This document shows, piece by piece, positions 7,218 to 15,597 of a DNA stretch of 64,000 bases. Location of the stretch: the NCBI GenBank assembly GCA_021413735.1, contig JAIOPV010000072.1:1-64000 (forward strand). Reading direction: 5' to 3'. The first letter of the stretch is position 1, and each line of letters starts with the position of its first letter. The position numbers were made by a program, and so were the translations under genes. Source of the stretch: Planctomycetota bacterium. Lineage in GTDB: Bacteria > Planctomycetota > Planctomycetia > Gemmatales > Gemmataceae. The notes under the pieces were generated by a model that saw only the letters and a list, made by a program, of their open reading frames with translations, searched no databases and was not told the origin of the DNA.

Positions 7218-9806
7218 ATGTCGAGCAGCCTTTCCCAATCCCAGACGAACAACACACCGGCACCTCCGCCTGGGGGTCAACCGGCGTATCATTCACCGCT
7301 TCAAGGCTACGACGAAGCGGCAGACCCCTCCGGCGTACCGCGACCGCACTGGAAACCGTTCTTCGATTCGCTCGAAGAACTCAGCCCGGTCGAACTCACC
7401 CGCCGCTGGCGTGACGCCCAGCATCTCATTCGCGATAACGGCGTTACTTACAACGTCTACGGCGATCCCCGCGGTATCTCACGCCCCTGGCAGCTCGACC
7501 CGATTCCTCTGCTGATCGCACCGAAAGAAGCGAGCTTCCTCGAAGCGGGCCTCATTCAACGAGCGAAGCTCCTCGAACTCATCCTCACGGACCTCTACGG
7601 CCCGCAGCGACTCTTGCACTCGGGCTCGATCCCGGCGGAACTCGTCTTCCCGAATCCGGGCTTCCTCCGCCCCGCACACGGCGTGAAGGTTCCCGAAGGC
7701 CGTTACTTGCACCTGTATGCCGCAAACCTCGGCCGGGGAGCCAACGGCAACTGGCGGGTTCTGGGCGACCGCACGCAAGCGCCGTCCGGTGCGGGGTACG
7801 CTCTCGAAAATCGCATTGTGATGAACCGCACGCTGCCGGAGGCGTTCCGCGATTGTCAGGGCTATCGGCTCGCTCCGTTCTTCCAGGCCTTCCGCGACAC
7901 GCTGCGTGCCATCGCTCCGCGGAATCGCGAAAACCCCCGCATCGTGCTGCTCACCCCCGGACCGTACAACGAGACGTATTTCGAACACGCATACCTCGCC
8001 CGCTACCTCGGCTACACGCTCGTCGAAGGCGGCGACCTCACCGTTCGCAACAACTGCGTCTTCCTGAAAGTGCTCGGCGGGTTGCAACAAGTCGATGTGA
8101 TCTTCCGCAGGCTCGATGATGACTTCTGCGACCCGCTGGAACTGCGGCCGGATTCGTTCCTTGGCGTGCCCGGATTGATGCACGCCGTTCGCAGTGGCAA
8201 CGTCGCGGTCGCAAACTCGCTCGGCACGGGCGTGCTGGAAACCCCGGCGTTCCTGGCGTACTTGCCGCAACTGTGCCGCGAACTGCTCGGCGAAGACCTG
8301 AAGCTCGAATCGGTGCCGACGTGGTGGTGCGGCAACCCCGACTCGCTGCGGTATGTCCTCGAACATCTCGGCAACATGGTCGTGAAGCCGGTTTTCCCCG
8401 CGTCGCGAATCGAGCCGGTGTTCCCGGCGGAACTGTCGTCTGAACAGCACTCGGCTTGGGTATCACGCCTCAAGGCTCGTCCCTGGGAGTTCGTCGCACA
8501 AAGCCGCCTCGACCTGTCCACGACGCCAGTTCTCGATGGCATCAAGCTCGTTCCCCGGAAGATGGTGCTGCGTGCATACCTTGCCGCACATCGGGACAGC
8601 TTCAAGGCAATGCCCGGCGGCCTGACCCGCGTGAGCGCCTCCGCCGACACGATGGTTGTGTCGATGCAACGCGGCGGTGGAAGCAAGGACACATGGGTCC
8701 TCGCGGATGGCCCCGTCGGCGACTTCAGTTTGTTGCCCGCGAACAGCCGGGTGCAACTGACGCGGGCCGGCGGCGACCTTCCCAGTCGCGCTGCCGACAA
8801 CCTGTTCTGGCTCGGGCGATACGCGGAACGCGCCGAAGGCACGACTCGCTTGCTGCGTGGAATCGTGGTCAGGCTCGCGGAACGGAGTGGCTTCGCGGAC
8901 GTGCCGGAACTGCCGGCGTTGTTCCGCACGATGAGGCTCACCTGCGAACCAAATTCGACAGCGACCGACGTTCCTCCGCAAACCGAAGCGAGCGTCTTCC
9001 GGGCGGTTTTCGACCCGACGCACACGGGCAGCCTCGCGACAGCAGTTCGGGCGTTGCGGCGAGTGGCGAGCATCGTCCGCGACCTGATTTCGATTGATAT
9101 GTGGCGTGTGTTGAGCGGGTTGATCGACTTCCCGACCGATCCGATGTCTTATGGCGAAGACGGCCCCACCCCTGCGGATGTGCTCGACCTGCTGAACCGT
9201 ACGGTCATCACGTTGTCGGCGTTCGGTGGCCTCGCAGTGGAAAGCATGACGCGAGCGGAAGGCTGGCGATTTCTCGACATGGGCCGAAAGCTGGAGCGAA
9301 CGCTCCACATCATCGCGATGCTCAAGGGCACGATGGTTCACCCGACCAGCGACGAAGGCCCGATCCTCGACGCAGCTCTCGAAGTCGCAGACAGCGGCAT
9401 GACCTATCGCCGTCGGTATCTGAGCAGCCTGCGTGCGGAGGCAGTGCTGGACTTGCTGGTGTTCGACGAGACGAATCCGCGTTCGCTGGCGTCGCAGTTG
9501 GCCGCACTCGAAGACGACGTGAACCACTTGCCGCGGCCGGCTCGCGGTGCGGGTCGCGCACCCGAACAACGGTTCGCACTGGCTGCGTTGAACGCGGTGC
9601 GATTGGCCGAACCGGAGCGATTGGCAGCGGTTCAAGATGGCGAACGCCCAGCGCTCGCGGAGTTGTTGGAGCACGTCGCGGGTTGGTTGCCGATACTGTC
9701 CGATGCGATCACGTTACAATACCTCAGTCACTTGCAGACGTCGCGGCACCTGGCGAGTCCGGAACCGATCCGCCGCACCGGAGCCGACAGCGGCGACCGC
9801 TTGTGA
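7218..9806 (+). CDS. Circularly permuted ATP-grasp fused to alpha-E domain
   Basis: About 862 residues from ATG 7218. Residues about 40-505 are a circularly permuted ATP-grasp domain paralogous to the 844-2346 protein (shared SGAGYALENRIVMN-like, VIFRRLDDDFCDP, GSLGTGV-like and GGGSKDTWV segments). Residues about 520-850 are an alpha-E domain beginning SRAADNLFWLGRYAERAEG. The open frame extends to 7131, but residues upstream of 7218 come from the family B palindrome; ATG 7188 is an alternative start. Fusion of the two domains supports a physical complex for the separate proteins at 844-3550. The stop codon TGA is the start of the family A element at 9802-9887. Confidence 0.85.
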   Translation: MSSSLSQSQTNNTPAPPPGGQPAYHSPLQGYDEAADPSGVPRPHWKPFFDSLEELSPVELTRRWRDAQHLIRDNGVTYNVYGDPRGISRPWQLDPIPLLIAPKEASFLEAGLIQRAKLLELILTDLYGPQRLLHSGSIPAELVFPNPGFLRPAHGVKVPEGRYLHLYAANLGRGANGNWRVLGDRTQAPSGAGYALENRIVMNRTLPEAFRDCQGYRLAPFFQAFRDTLRAIAPRNRENPRIVLLTPGPYNETYFEHAYLARYLGYTLVEGGDLTVRNNCVFLKVLGGLQQVDVIFRRLDDDFCDPLELRPDSFLGVPGLMHAVRSGNVAVANSLGTGVLETPAFLAYLPQLCRELLGEDLKLESVPTWWCGNPDSLRYVLEHLGNMVVKPVFPASRIEPVFPAELSSEQHSAWVSRLKARPWEFVAQSRLDLSTTPVLDGIKLVPRKMVLRAYLAAHRDSFKAMPGGLTRVSASADTMVVSMQRGGGSKDTWVLADGPVGDFSLLPANSRVQLTRAGGDLPSRAADNLFWLGRYAERAEGTTRLLRGIVVRLAERSGFADVPELPALFRTMRLTCEPNSTATDVPPQTEASVFRAVFDPTHTGSLATAVRALRRVASIVRDLISIDMWRVLSGLIDFPTDPMSYGEDGPTPADVLDLLNRTVITLSAFGGLAVESMTRAEGWRFLDMGRKLERTLHIIAMLKGTMVHPTSDEGPILDAALEVADSGMTYRRRYLSSLRAEAVLDLLVFDETNPRSLASQLAALEDDVNHLPRPARGAGRAPEQRFALAALNAVRLAEPERLAAVQDGERPALAELLEHVAGWLPILSDAITLQYLSHLQTSRHLASPEPIRRTGADSGDRL

Positions 9807-9887
9807 GCGTCGAGCCGTCAGGCCGACGGTTACCTCCGCGATTCAAGCAGCCCAGAACACCGTCGGGCTAACGCCTCGACGCTCACA
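9802..9887. repeat. Family A palindromic repeat spanning stop to start
   Basis: Imperfect inverted repeat, arms 9802-9831 and 9858-9887, with the TGTGAGCGTCG end sequence. The left arm contains the TGA stop of the ATP-grasp/alpha-E fusion. The last base of the right arm is the A of the ATG of the next gene. Several arm mismatches make it weaker than the copy at 2378. Confidence 0.85.
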
Positions 9888-10777
9888 TGATCCGTTACCG
9901 CGTCACTCACGACACGACCTACGACTACAGCGAACTCGTGTCCCTGTGCCAGAACGTCGCGCACCTCGTTCCGCGTGAGTGTCCCTGGCAACACGCCGAA
10001 GAATCCGTCCTCAGCATCACCCCCGACCCGGCCGTGATCGAAGACCGCGTCGACTACTACGGCAACCCCGTCACCTACTTCACGATTCAGGAACAGCACC
10101 GCGAATTGACCGTGTGCGTCACGCATCGCGTCGATGTCTTCGCAGTCACTTCGCCGATCGCAAACACGACGCCACCGTGGGAAATTATCCGCGATCGGCT
10201 TCACTTCGACCGCAGCCCCGCATGGCTCGACGCCTTCCAGTACACGTTCGATTCGCGGTATGTCGCAGCCGATCCACAGTATGCGGGGTATGCGGCGCCA
10301 ATGTTCACGCCGGGACGGCCCATCGTCGAGGCGGTCCTTGATCTCACGAAGCGAATTCACTCGGAGTTCATCTACGATCCGCGTGCCACGACCCTCACAA
10401 CGCCCGTTGCGGAGGTCTTCGAGAAACGCCGTGGCGTGTGTCAGGACTTCGCCCACCTCATGCTGGCGTGTCTGCGGTCGCAAGGGTTGGCGGCTCGCTA
10501 TGTCAGTGGGTATCTCTCGACACAGCCGCCACCTGGAAAGCCGCGGCTAGTCGGGGCAGACGCGACGCACGCTTGGGTGAGTGTGTTCTGTGGCGACGTG
10601 GGCTGGGTCGATTTCGATCCGACCAACAACCGCATTCCTGGCGACAGGCATTTGCTGATTGCGTGGGGTCGCGATTACGAAGACGTGAGCCCGCTGAAGG
10701 GCGTGATCCTCGGCGGCGGCAAGCACACCGTTCGTGTTTCCGTGGACGTGCGGCCCGAGGAAGTCGAGGCGGAATAG
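9887..10777 (+). CDS. Transglutaminase family protein
   Basis: About 296 residues with the bacterial transglutaminase N-terminal domain (residues 1-90, starting MIRYRVTHDTTYDYSE) and a papain-like core. The triad is visible: C185 in RRGVCQDFAH, H228 in DATHAWVSV, D244 in DFDPTNNR. It ends in RPEEVEAE. It is the classical stand-alone type (about 270-300 residues) found with alpha-E and ATP-grasp genes, and is the last gene of the locus. Activity may be protease, amidase or crosslinking; the family does not settle which. The ATG is formed by the end of a palindromic repeat, so no ordinary ribosome-binding site precedes it, and translation may depend on coupling or on melting of the hairpin. Confidence 0.87.
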   Translation: MIRYRVTHDTTYDYSELVSLCQNVAHLVPRECPWQHAEESVLSITPDPAVIEDRVDYYGNPVTYFTIQEQHRELTVCVTHRVDVFAVTSPIANTTPPWEIIRDRLHFDRSPAWLDAFQYTFDSRYVAADPQYAGYAAPMFTPGRPIVEAVLDLTKRIHSEFIYDPRATTLTTPVAEVFEKRRGVCQDFAHLMLACLRSQGLAARYVSGYLSTQPPPGKPRLVGADATHAWVSVFCGDVGWVDFDPTNNRIPGDRHLLIAWGRDYEDVSPLKGVILGGGKHTVRVSVDVRPEEVEAE

Positions 10778-11791
10778 TGTGAGCGTCGCGGCGTAAGCCC
10801 GTGAGCGACCATCACGGCTACTCGTCCACATCACTTTCTTGTAATCCGGGCTGAACACCGGCAGCACGTCTTGACCCGGTGCGTGCGTGATTCGCGTCGT
10901 CTTGCCGGTTTCCAGATTCATCCAGAACAGATCGTAGTTCGGTCGCGCGAGTTCGTTCGAGTGGTCGGCGGCCGTGTAGATGATGTGCTTGCCGTCCTTG
11001 TACCAGAACGGTGCCCAGTACACCCACTTGTCATCCGTCGTGATCGCTTTCTCGCCCGTGCCGTCTACGTTGATGACGTGCAACTGAAGCCGATCTTTCT
11101 CCTTGCGGTCAGCACGGAAGATCACCTTCGTACCATCCGGACTCAGGAACGGTCCGCCGTTGTAGCACTTCGTGCCCTTCGTAATCTGCTTCGCATTCGT
11201 GCCATCGGCGTTCATGATGAACAGGTTCACGTCGCCCGCGTTGCCCGCCGAGTACACGATCTGCTTGCCGTCGGCTGAGTAGCTGCCTTCGGCTGTGTAT
11301 ACCTTCGCATCCGGAGTAAGGCACTTGATGTTCCCGCCGTCGAGATCGGCCTCATAAATCTTCATGTGCGGGTCGAAGTCCCACGAGTACCGCCGACGAA
11401 CGCCCTTCTTCGCGTCTTCCACACGCTGCACGATCTCATCTTCTTGGAGCTTCTTTGTGTTGGGGTCGCCGTGACTGCTGGCGAAGATCACTCGCTTGCC
11501 GTTCGGGTGGAAGTACCCACAGGTCGTGCGACCGTTGCCAGGGCTGATTCGCGTGAACTTCTTCGTTTCGAGATCCATTACGAAGATTTGGTAGAACGGG
11601 TTACCGGTGCCCTTCTCCTCGGCCTGGAAGATGATCTTCTTGCCGTCTGGTGAAAAGTAGCCTTCGCCAGCACGGACGAAGCCATCGGTGACTTGCGTGA
11701 TGTTCTTGAGGTAGGCTTCTTCGGCCTTCTTCCAGTCGTCGCCGGGCTGTGCGCCGAGCGCGAAGACCAGCGGAATCAGCAGTGCGTTCAT
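10547..11791 (-). CDS. Exported TolB/WD40-like beta-propeller protein, 3' end probably truncated
   Basis: Starts at ATG 11791, which follows a GGGG-type ribosome-binding site and opens a signal peptide (MNALLIPLVFALGAQPG). About 330 residues form PD40-type propeller blades with repeated SPDGKKIIF, ADGKQIVYS and SPDGTKVIFRAD motifs. Homology seems to stop after SSRDGR near 10802, exactly where one arm of a family A repeat (10778-10801) begins. The frame then runs without a stop through the repeat and antisense to the transglutaminase gene, ending at 10547. The last 80 or so residues are therefore probably not native. Related planctomycete proteins are periplasmic propellers of unknown ligand. 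It could be functional with a foreign tail or be a pseudogene. Confidence 0.7.
   Translation of the reverse strand: MNALLIPLVFALGAQPGDDWKKAEEAYLKNITQVTDGFVRAGEGYFSPDGKKIIFQAEEKGTGNPFYQIFVMDLETKKFTRISPGNGRTTCGYFHPNGKRVIFASSHGDPNTKKLQEDEIVQRVEDAKKGVRRRYSWDFDPHMKIYEADLDGGNIKCLTPDAKVYTAEGSYSADGKQIVYSAGNAGDVNLFIMNADGTNAKQITKGTKCYNGGPFLSPDGTKVIFRADRKEKDRLQLHVINVDGTGEKAITTDDKWVYWAPFWYKDGKHIIYTAADHSNELARPNYDLFWMNLETGKTTRITHAPGQDVLPVFSPDYKKVMWTSSRDGRSRAYAATLTLFRLDFLGPHVHGNTNGVLAAAEDHALQRAHVFVIATPRNQQMPVARNAVVGRIEIDPAHVATEHTHPSVRRVCPD
10778..10801. repeat. Family A repeat, single arm
   Basis: Only one 24-base arm of the TGTGAGCGTCG palindrome is present, starting just before the end of the transglutaminase gene. 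The matching opposite arm is missing, and unrelated propeller-gene sequence continues directly from 10802. This is the likely site of a deletion or rearrangement. Confidence 0.75.
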
Positions 11792-11881
11792 GTGAACCCC
11801 TTGGGGGAAACTCGCGATTTGGCGCGAACCAATTCTCATGTATCGTATCAGTTCGGGAAAGCGTGTGTTGAGAGGCCAAGC

Positions 11882-12187
11882 ATGCCATCCGAAGAAGTGA
11901 AGCCGTTGCCGTGTGGTCTGTGTGGACGCGGGTTCACACGAGCAGGACTAACCAAGCACCATTGCTTGCCGAAGTCGCGTGGCGGCACGACCGAGGACAT
12001 CGAGCTGATTTGCTCGCAGTGCCACGGCATGGTTCACGCCACGTTTACGAATCGCACCCTTGAAGCGCTCTATCCGACGCTGACGGAGTTGAGACGTGCT
12101 CCGGAGTTGGAGGCGTTCATCAAGTGGGTTCGCAAGCAGCCGCCGACGAAGCGAACCCGGAACGAGCCACGCAAACGGAAGGTGTGA
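11882..12187 (+). CDS. Small HNH-type zinc-binding protein
   Basis: About 101 residues. The order CGLCGRGF, KHHCLPKSRGGTT, CSQCHGMVH is that of a compact HNH endonuclease fold: two CxxC zinc knuckles around an HH catalytic pair and a final His. The C-terminus is basic (RTRNEPRKRKV), as expected for nucleic-acid contact. The start at 11882 follows a GAGAGG site; the longer upstream frame is antisense to the propeller gene. It lies alone between two minus-strand genes with no methyltransferase or other restriction partner. Whether it cuts DNA is unknown. Confidence 0.75.
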   Translation: MPSEEVKPLPCGLCGRGFTRAGLTKHHCLPKSRGGTTEDIELICSQCHGMVHATFTNRTLEALYPTLTELRRAPELEAFIKWVRKQPPTKRTRNEPRKRKV

Positions 12188-12191
12188 CGCG

Positions 12192-13820
12192 TCACTTCAC
12201 GCCGCTCTTCTCCCGAGCCGGGAGGAATTCGTCGCCTGGGTTCCACGTCGGCAAACGATCGGCGTTGGCAGCCTCGCGAGCCACATCAAGCGCGAAGCCG
12301 GCCAACACAACGAACCCTGAGAAGTCCCAGTTGGGTTGCACCTCGTCCTGGGGGGTGTGATACGCCTTGTCGTTGAACTCCTGCATCGCCTTGCGAGCAA
12401 AGTCCGCCGGCTTGCCCTTGATCTTCATGCCGCCACCAACCGAGAACGCCGGAATGCCTGCACGGGCCATCGAGAAATGATCGGAGCGATAGAAGACGCC
12501 GAGGTGCGACCGCTGATCGGGCTCGATCTCGAGTTTGTGCTTCTCGGCTGCGGCTTTGACGATCGGCCACGCGGTCGTTCGCTCCGCTCCCGTGACGACA
12601 ATCGACTCTGGCACTCCGAGCGGCAGAATCATGTCGAAGTTGAGGTTCAGCGCTGTCTTGTCCAGCGGCACGAGCGGATTCTGTGCGTAATACTTCGACC
12701 CAAGCAACCCCTTCTCCTCTGCAGTGACGGCGAGGAACAACGCTGACCGCTTCGGCTTCGGTGACTGCGCTGACCACGCACGAGCAAGCTCGAGCAGCAG
12801 GGCGCAGCCGGTAGCGTTGTCCGCCGCGCCGTTGTAGATCGTGTCGCCGGCGACGCCCCGACCGACACCGAGATGATCCCAGTGTGCCGTGAAGATGACC
12901 GCTTCCGATTTCAGTTTGGGGTCGCTGCCTTCGACCATTCCCACGACGTTATTGCTCACGATTCTTTTAACTTCGGTGGAGATGTTTCCCTTCAAGTTGA
13001 CGCCGAGCGAGAACGCCTTGAACCCCTTCGTATCGGCGGCTTTGAGCGCCTCGTCCACCGTGCGGCCACTGAGACCGAGGAGCTTTTCGCCCGCCTTGCG
13101 TGAGAGCCAACCCGCGAAGGCGAGTGCCGGCTCGGCGGGATCACGCTTGAGTTGAGCGCCATCGAGCGGTCGCACGACGGAGTACGGATAGCCCGCGGTT
13201 TCGTTCGTATGGATGATGAAGCACGCCTTCGCTCCGCGTCGCGTGGCTTCCTCGAATTTGAACGTCCAGCGGCCGTAATAGGTGAGCGCTTTGCCGCCGA
13301 AGAACTTTGGATCCTCCGAGGGCGGTTCGTTCGTGAAGAGCACGACGACCTTGCCCTTCACGTCGATGCCCTTGTAATCGTCCCACTCGAACTCGGGGGC
13401 GGTGATGCCGTGCCCGACGAAGATGGCCTCGGCGTCGAACTGTTCGAGATTCGTCTGCGTGCGGCTCATGCCGGAGAACTCTTCGTCGCAGGGAATGTCA
13501 AGCGTCTCCTTGCCTTTGATCGCCTCAAGCGTGGATTTCGGACTCGTGACAACGCGGACGAGCGGAACAGGTTGAAGGTACGTGTCGCTCGCGCCGACAG
13601 GCTTGAGGCCGGCCTTCTTGAATTCGCCAGCGAGGTAGTCGGTGGTGAGTTCTTCGCCACGTGTGCCAGGGCCGCGACCTTCGAGCCGGTCGCTCGCGAG
13701 GTACGTGACGTCGGCCTTGATCCGTTCCGCGGAAATCGCAAGAGGCTTGTCGGCGGCTTTCACCAGTGGCAAAGCGACAAGTAGTGAAGTGCAGACGATC
13801 GACAGCAATCGGTAGATCAC
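12192..13820 (-). CDS. Exported M28-family zinc aminopeptidase
   Basis: About 542 residues. N-terminal signal peptide (residues 1-22) ends ...PLVKAADKP. A PA-type insert (about 130-280) includes VFVGHGITAPE and VVLFTNEPP. The M28 catalytic domain follows with the zinc and catalytic residues in order: AHWDHLG near residue 311, NGAADNATG near 330, VTAEEKGLLGS near 367, NFDMI, and a final His in YRSDHFSMARAG. This is a co-catalytic two-zinc aminopeptidase or carboxypeptidase-like enzyme acting on peptides outside the cytoplasm. It ends five bases from the converging HNH gene. Confidence 0.9.
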   Translation of the reverse strand: MIYRLLSIVCTSLLVALPLVKAADKPLAISAERIKADVTYLASDRLEGRGPGTRGEELTTDYLAGEFKKAGLKPVGASDTYLQPVPLVRVVTSPKSTLEAIKGKETLDIPCDEEFSGMSRTQTNLEQFDAEAIFVGHGITAPEFEWDDYKGIDVKGKVVVLFTNEPPSEDPKFFGGKALTYYGRWTFKFEEATRRGAKACFIIHTNETAGYPYSVVRPLDGAQLKRDPAEPALAFAGWLSRKAGEKLLGLSGRTVDEALKAADTKGFKAFSLGVNLKGNISTEVKRIVSNNVVGMVEGSDPKLKSEAVIFTAHWDHLGVGRGVAGDTIYNGAADNATGCALLLELARAWSAQSPKPKRSALFLAVTAEEKGLLGSKYYAQNPLVPLDKTALNLNFDMILPLGVPESIVVTGAERTTAWPIVKAAAEKHKLEIEPDQRSHLGVFYRSDHFSMARAGIPAFSVGGGMKIKGKPADFARKAMQEFNDKAYHTPQDEVQPNWDFSGFVVLAGFALDVAREAANADRLPTWNPGDEFLPAREKSGVK

Positions 13821-13927
13821 GGGAGTGTCCTCATCGCGTGCGTGCGGCAGGAGCGGAGAGGTCGTTCACGAATCCATTATGCGGAAATCGAGAACGACAG
13901 GCTCACGCTGATGGTTCGCAACAACGA

Positions 13928-14527
13928 TCACGGCGTTCCGAGGAGGCGAACCAATTCCGCGACCGAGTGAGCGCCGACCTTCTTCATCAACCGGGCACGC
14001 CGATCTTCGACCGCTCGAACGCTCAGTTGCAGTTCTTCCGCCATCGCACGGTTCGTCTTGCCGGCCGCGATCATATCCAGAACTTCACGTTCTTTCGGCG
14101 TGAGCGCCGCGAGGCGAGCGTCGATATCGGCGGCCTTGTTCCGGGTTTCGCGTTCCGTGCGATCCTTCTCCACTGCTCGCCGCAGATGAGCGAGAAGTTC
14201 GTCGAGTCGGAACGGCTTTTCAAGAAGCGTGACCGCCCCAAGTGTCATCGCCTCGACAGCGATTCGCACGTCCGCGTGACCGCTAATCATCACGATGGGG
14301 ATTGCGACGCCATCGTCGGCGAGTTTGCGCTGCAACTCGAGGCCGGTCATTCCTGGCATCTTGATGTCGAGGACGAGGCAACCCGGTTGCGTGTCGTAGG
14401 CGGTGAGAAACTCCGCAGCCGAGGCGAATCCGCGAACCGGATGCCCCAGCAGTGCGCCGGCGCTGGTCAAGGCGCGACGCACCGCCTCGTCATCATCCAC
14501 AACAAAGATCGTTGGTTCCAGGCTCAT
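13928..14527 (-). CDS. FixJ-family response regulator
   Basis: About 199 residues: receiver domain (1-120) with the acidic cluster VVDDDE, phospho-acceptor D54 in LVLDIKMPGM and K104 in LLEKPF; then a LuxR-type helix-turn-helix (about 137-195, LTPKEREVLDMIAAGKTNRA). It would bind DNA when phosphorylated. It overlaps its kinase gene by four bases (ATGA), so the two are translationally coupled. The pair is divergent from the nitrate-assimilation operon starting at 15904. Palindromes in the shared promoter region (15718-15767) are plausible targets, but this is inference from position only. Confidence 0.9.
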   Translation of the reverse strand: MSLEPTIFVVDDDEAVRRALTSAGALLGHPVRGFASAAEFLTAYDTQPGCLVLDIKMPGMTGLELQRKLADDGVAIPIVMISGHADVRIAVEAMTLGAVTLLEKPFRLDELLAHLRRAVEKDRTERETRNKAADIDARLAALTPKEREVLDMIAAGKTNRAMAEELQLSVRAVEDRRARLMKKVGAHSVAELVRLLGTP

Positions 14528-15597
14528 GGATTCTCCTTCCGAGCAACCGGCAGCGTAAACGAGAAGACCGCCCCATCGGCCACCGAGACCGCACGCATGG
14601 TGCCGCCATGCGCCTCGATGATTGATCGACTGATCGCTAAACCCATGCCCATGCCGGAGGGTTTCGTCGTGTAGAATCGCTCAAACACCCGCTCCGGATT
14701 TTTGATGCCGATGCCGGTATCTCGCACGGTCACAATCAAGACATCCCGCCCATCAACAGTATCAATCGTGATCGTTCGCGGTCCGTCGCCACGTTCGACA
14801 ATCGCTTCAATCGCATTCTGAATCAGGTTGAACAATACCTGCTCGATCTGCACGCGGTCGCCGAATGTCGGGCCAACCGGGTCGTTCGCGAGATGCAGTT
14901 CGACCACCACTCCCGAGCGATGAGCGTGCCAGTCGAGCAACCGGGCGACCGTGCGAACAGCTTCATTTAAGTCGATCGGATCGCATCCGGGGTCGGTTCG
15001 TCGTGCCATTCGCCGAATGCTGCGAACGATCTCCGCCGCACGCGAGGACTGCTCGGTGATCTCGGACAACGCTCCGGCCAACTCCTGGCGAACGGGCGTT
15101 CCGGGCTCGGCAAGTCTGGCCGCGATGTCGGCTTGCAGGCACACGGCGGCAAGTGGTTGGTTTAGCTCGTGAGCCAACCCCGCAGCGAGTTGCCCCAACA
15201 ACGAGAGCCGACCCATGTGTGCGAGATCGGCCTGATGTTCCGCAACTCGCTCCTCGGCTCGCGCACGCTCTGCCGTCGCTTGCCTTCGGAGCATTCCCAA
15301 CAGTAGCGTCATGCTGATGGCGAACAACGCCAGACAGCGGTTCACGATGACTTTCCACATCTCCGTGGAGCCGCGTTCGGGGACGAGTTCCATCTTCGCG
15401 ATGGTCAGCACACCGCACAGACCCGCCACGGCTGGCCCAAACCACCCAGGTCGCGCCGAAAGCGCCAGCAGCACCGCGAATGTGTACGGCACCGCACTCG
15501 CCACACCAAGCGGGAGGCTCAAATCCACGAGAAAAACGACCAGCACAAGCGCAAGCGACAGGCCCAACGGGTGTGCTGCGAGCAACCGCCGGATCAC
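14524..15597 (-). CDS. FixL-like membrane sensor histidine kinase
   Basis: About 357 residues. Hydrophobic segments at about 12-33, 35-65 and 86-103 anchor it in the membrane. A coiled-coil linker (105-127) leads to the HisKA helix with phospho-acceptor H143 in LAHELNQPLA, typical of FixL-type kinases. The ATPase lobe has NLIQNAIEA (N box), VRDTGIGI (G1) and GMGMGLAISR (G2). No PAS or haem domain is visible, so oxygen sensing of the true FixL kind is not supported. The signal is unknown; location suggests nitrogen or redox state. Partner regulator at 13928. Confidence 0.88.
   Translation of the reverse strand: MIRRLLAAHPLGLSLALVLVVFLVDLSLPLGVASAVPYTFAVLLALSARPGWFGPAVAGLCGVLTIAKMELVPERGSTEMWKVIVNRCLALFAISMTLLLGMLRRQATAERARAEERVAEHQADLAHMGRLSLLGQLAAGLAHELNQPLAAVCLQADIAARLAEPGTPVRQELAGALSEITEQSSRAAEIVRSIRRMARRTDPGCDPIDLNEAVRTVARLLDWHAHRSGVVVELHLANDPVGPTFGDRVQIEQVLFNLIQNAIEAIVERGDGPRTITIDTVDGRDVLIVTVRDTGIGIKNPERVFERFYTTKPSGMGMGLAISRSIIEAHGGTMRAVSVADGAVFSFTLPVARKENP

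Noticed and set aside
2378-9887. CRISPR-like array
   Set aside because: The repeats are palindromic, spread at gene edges with long distances between copies and no regular spacers or cas genes.
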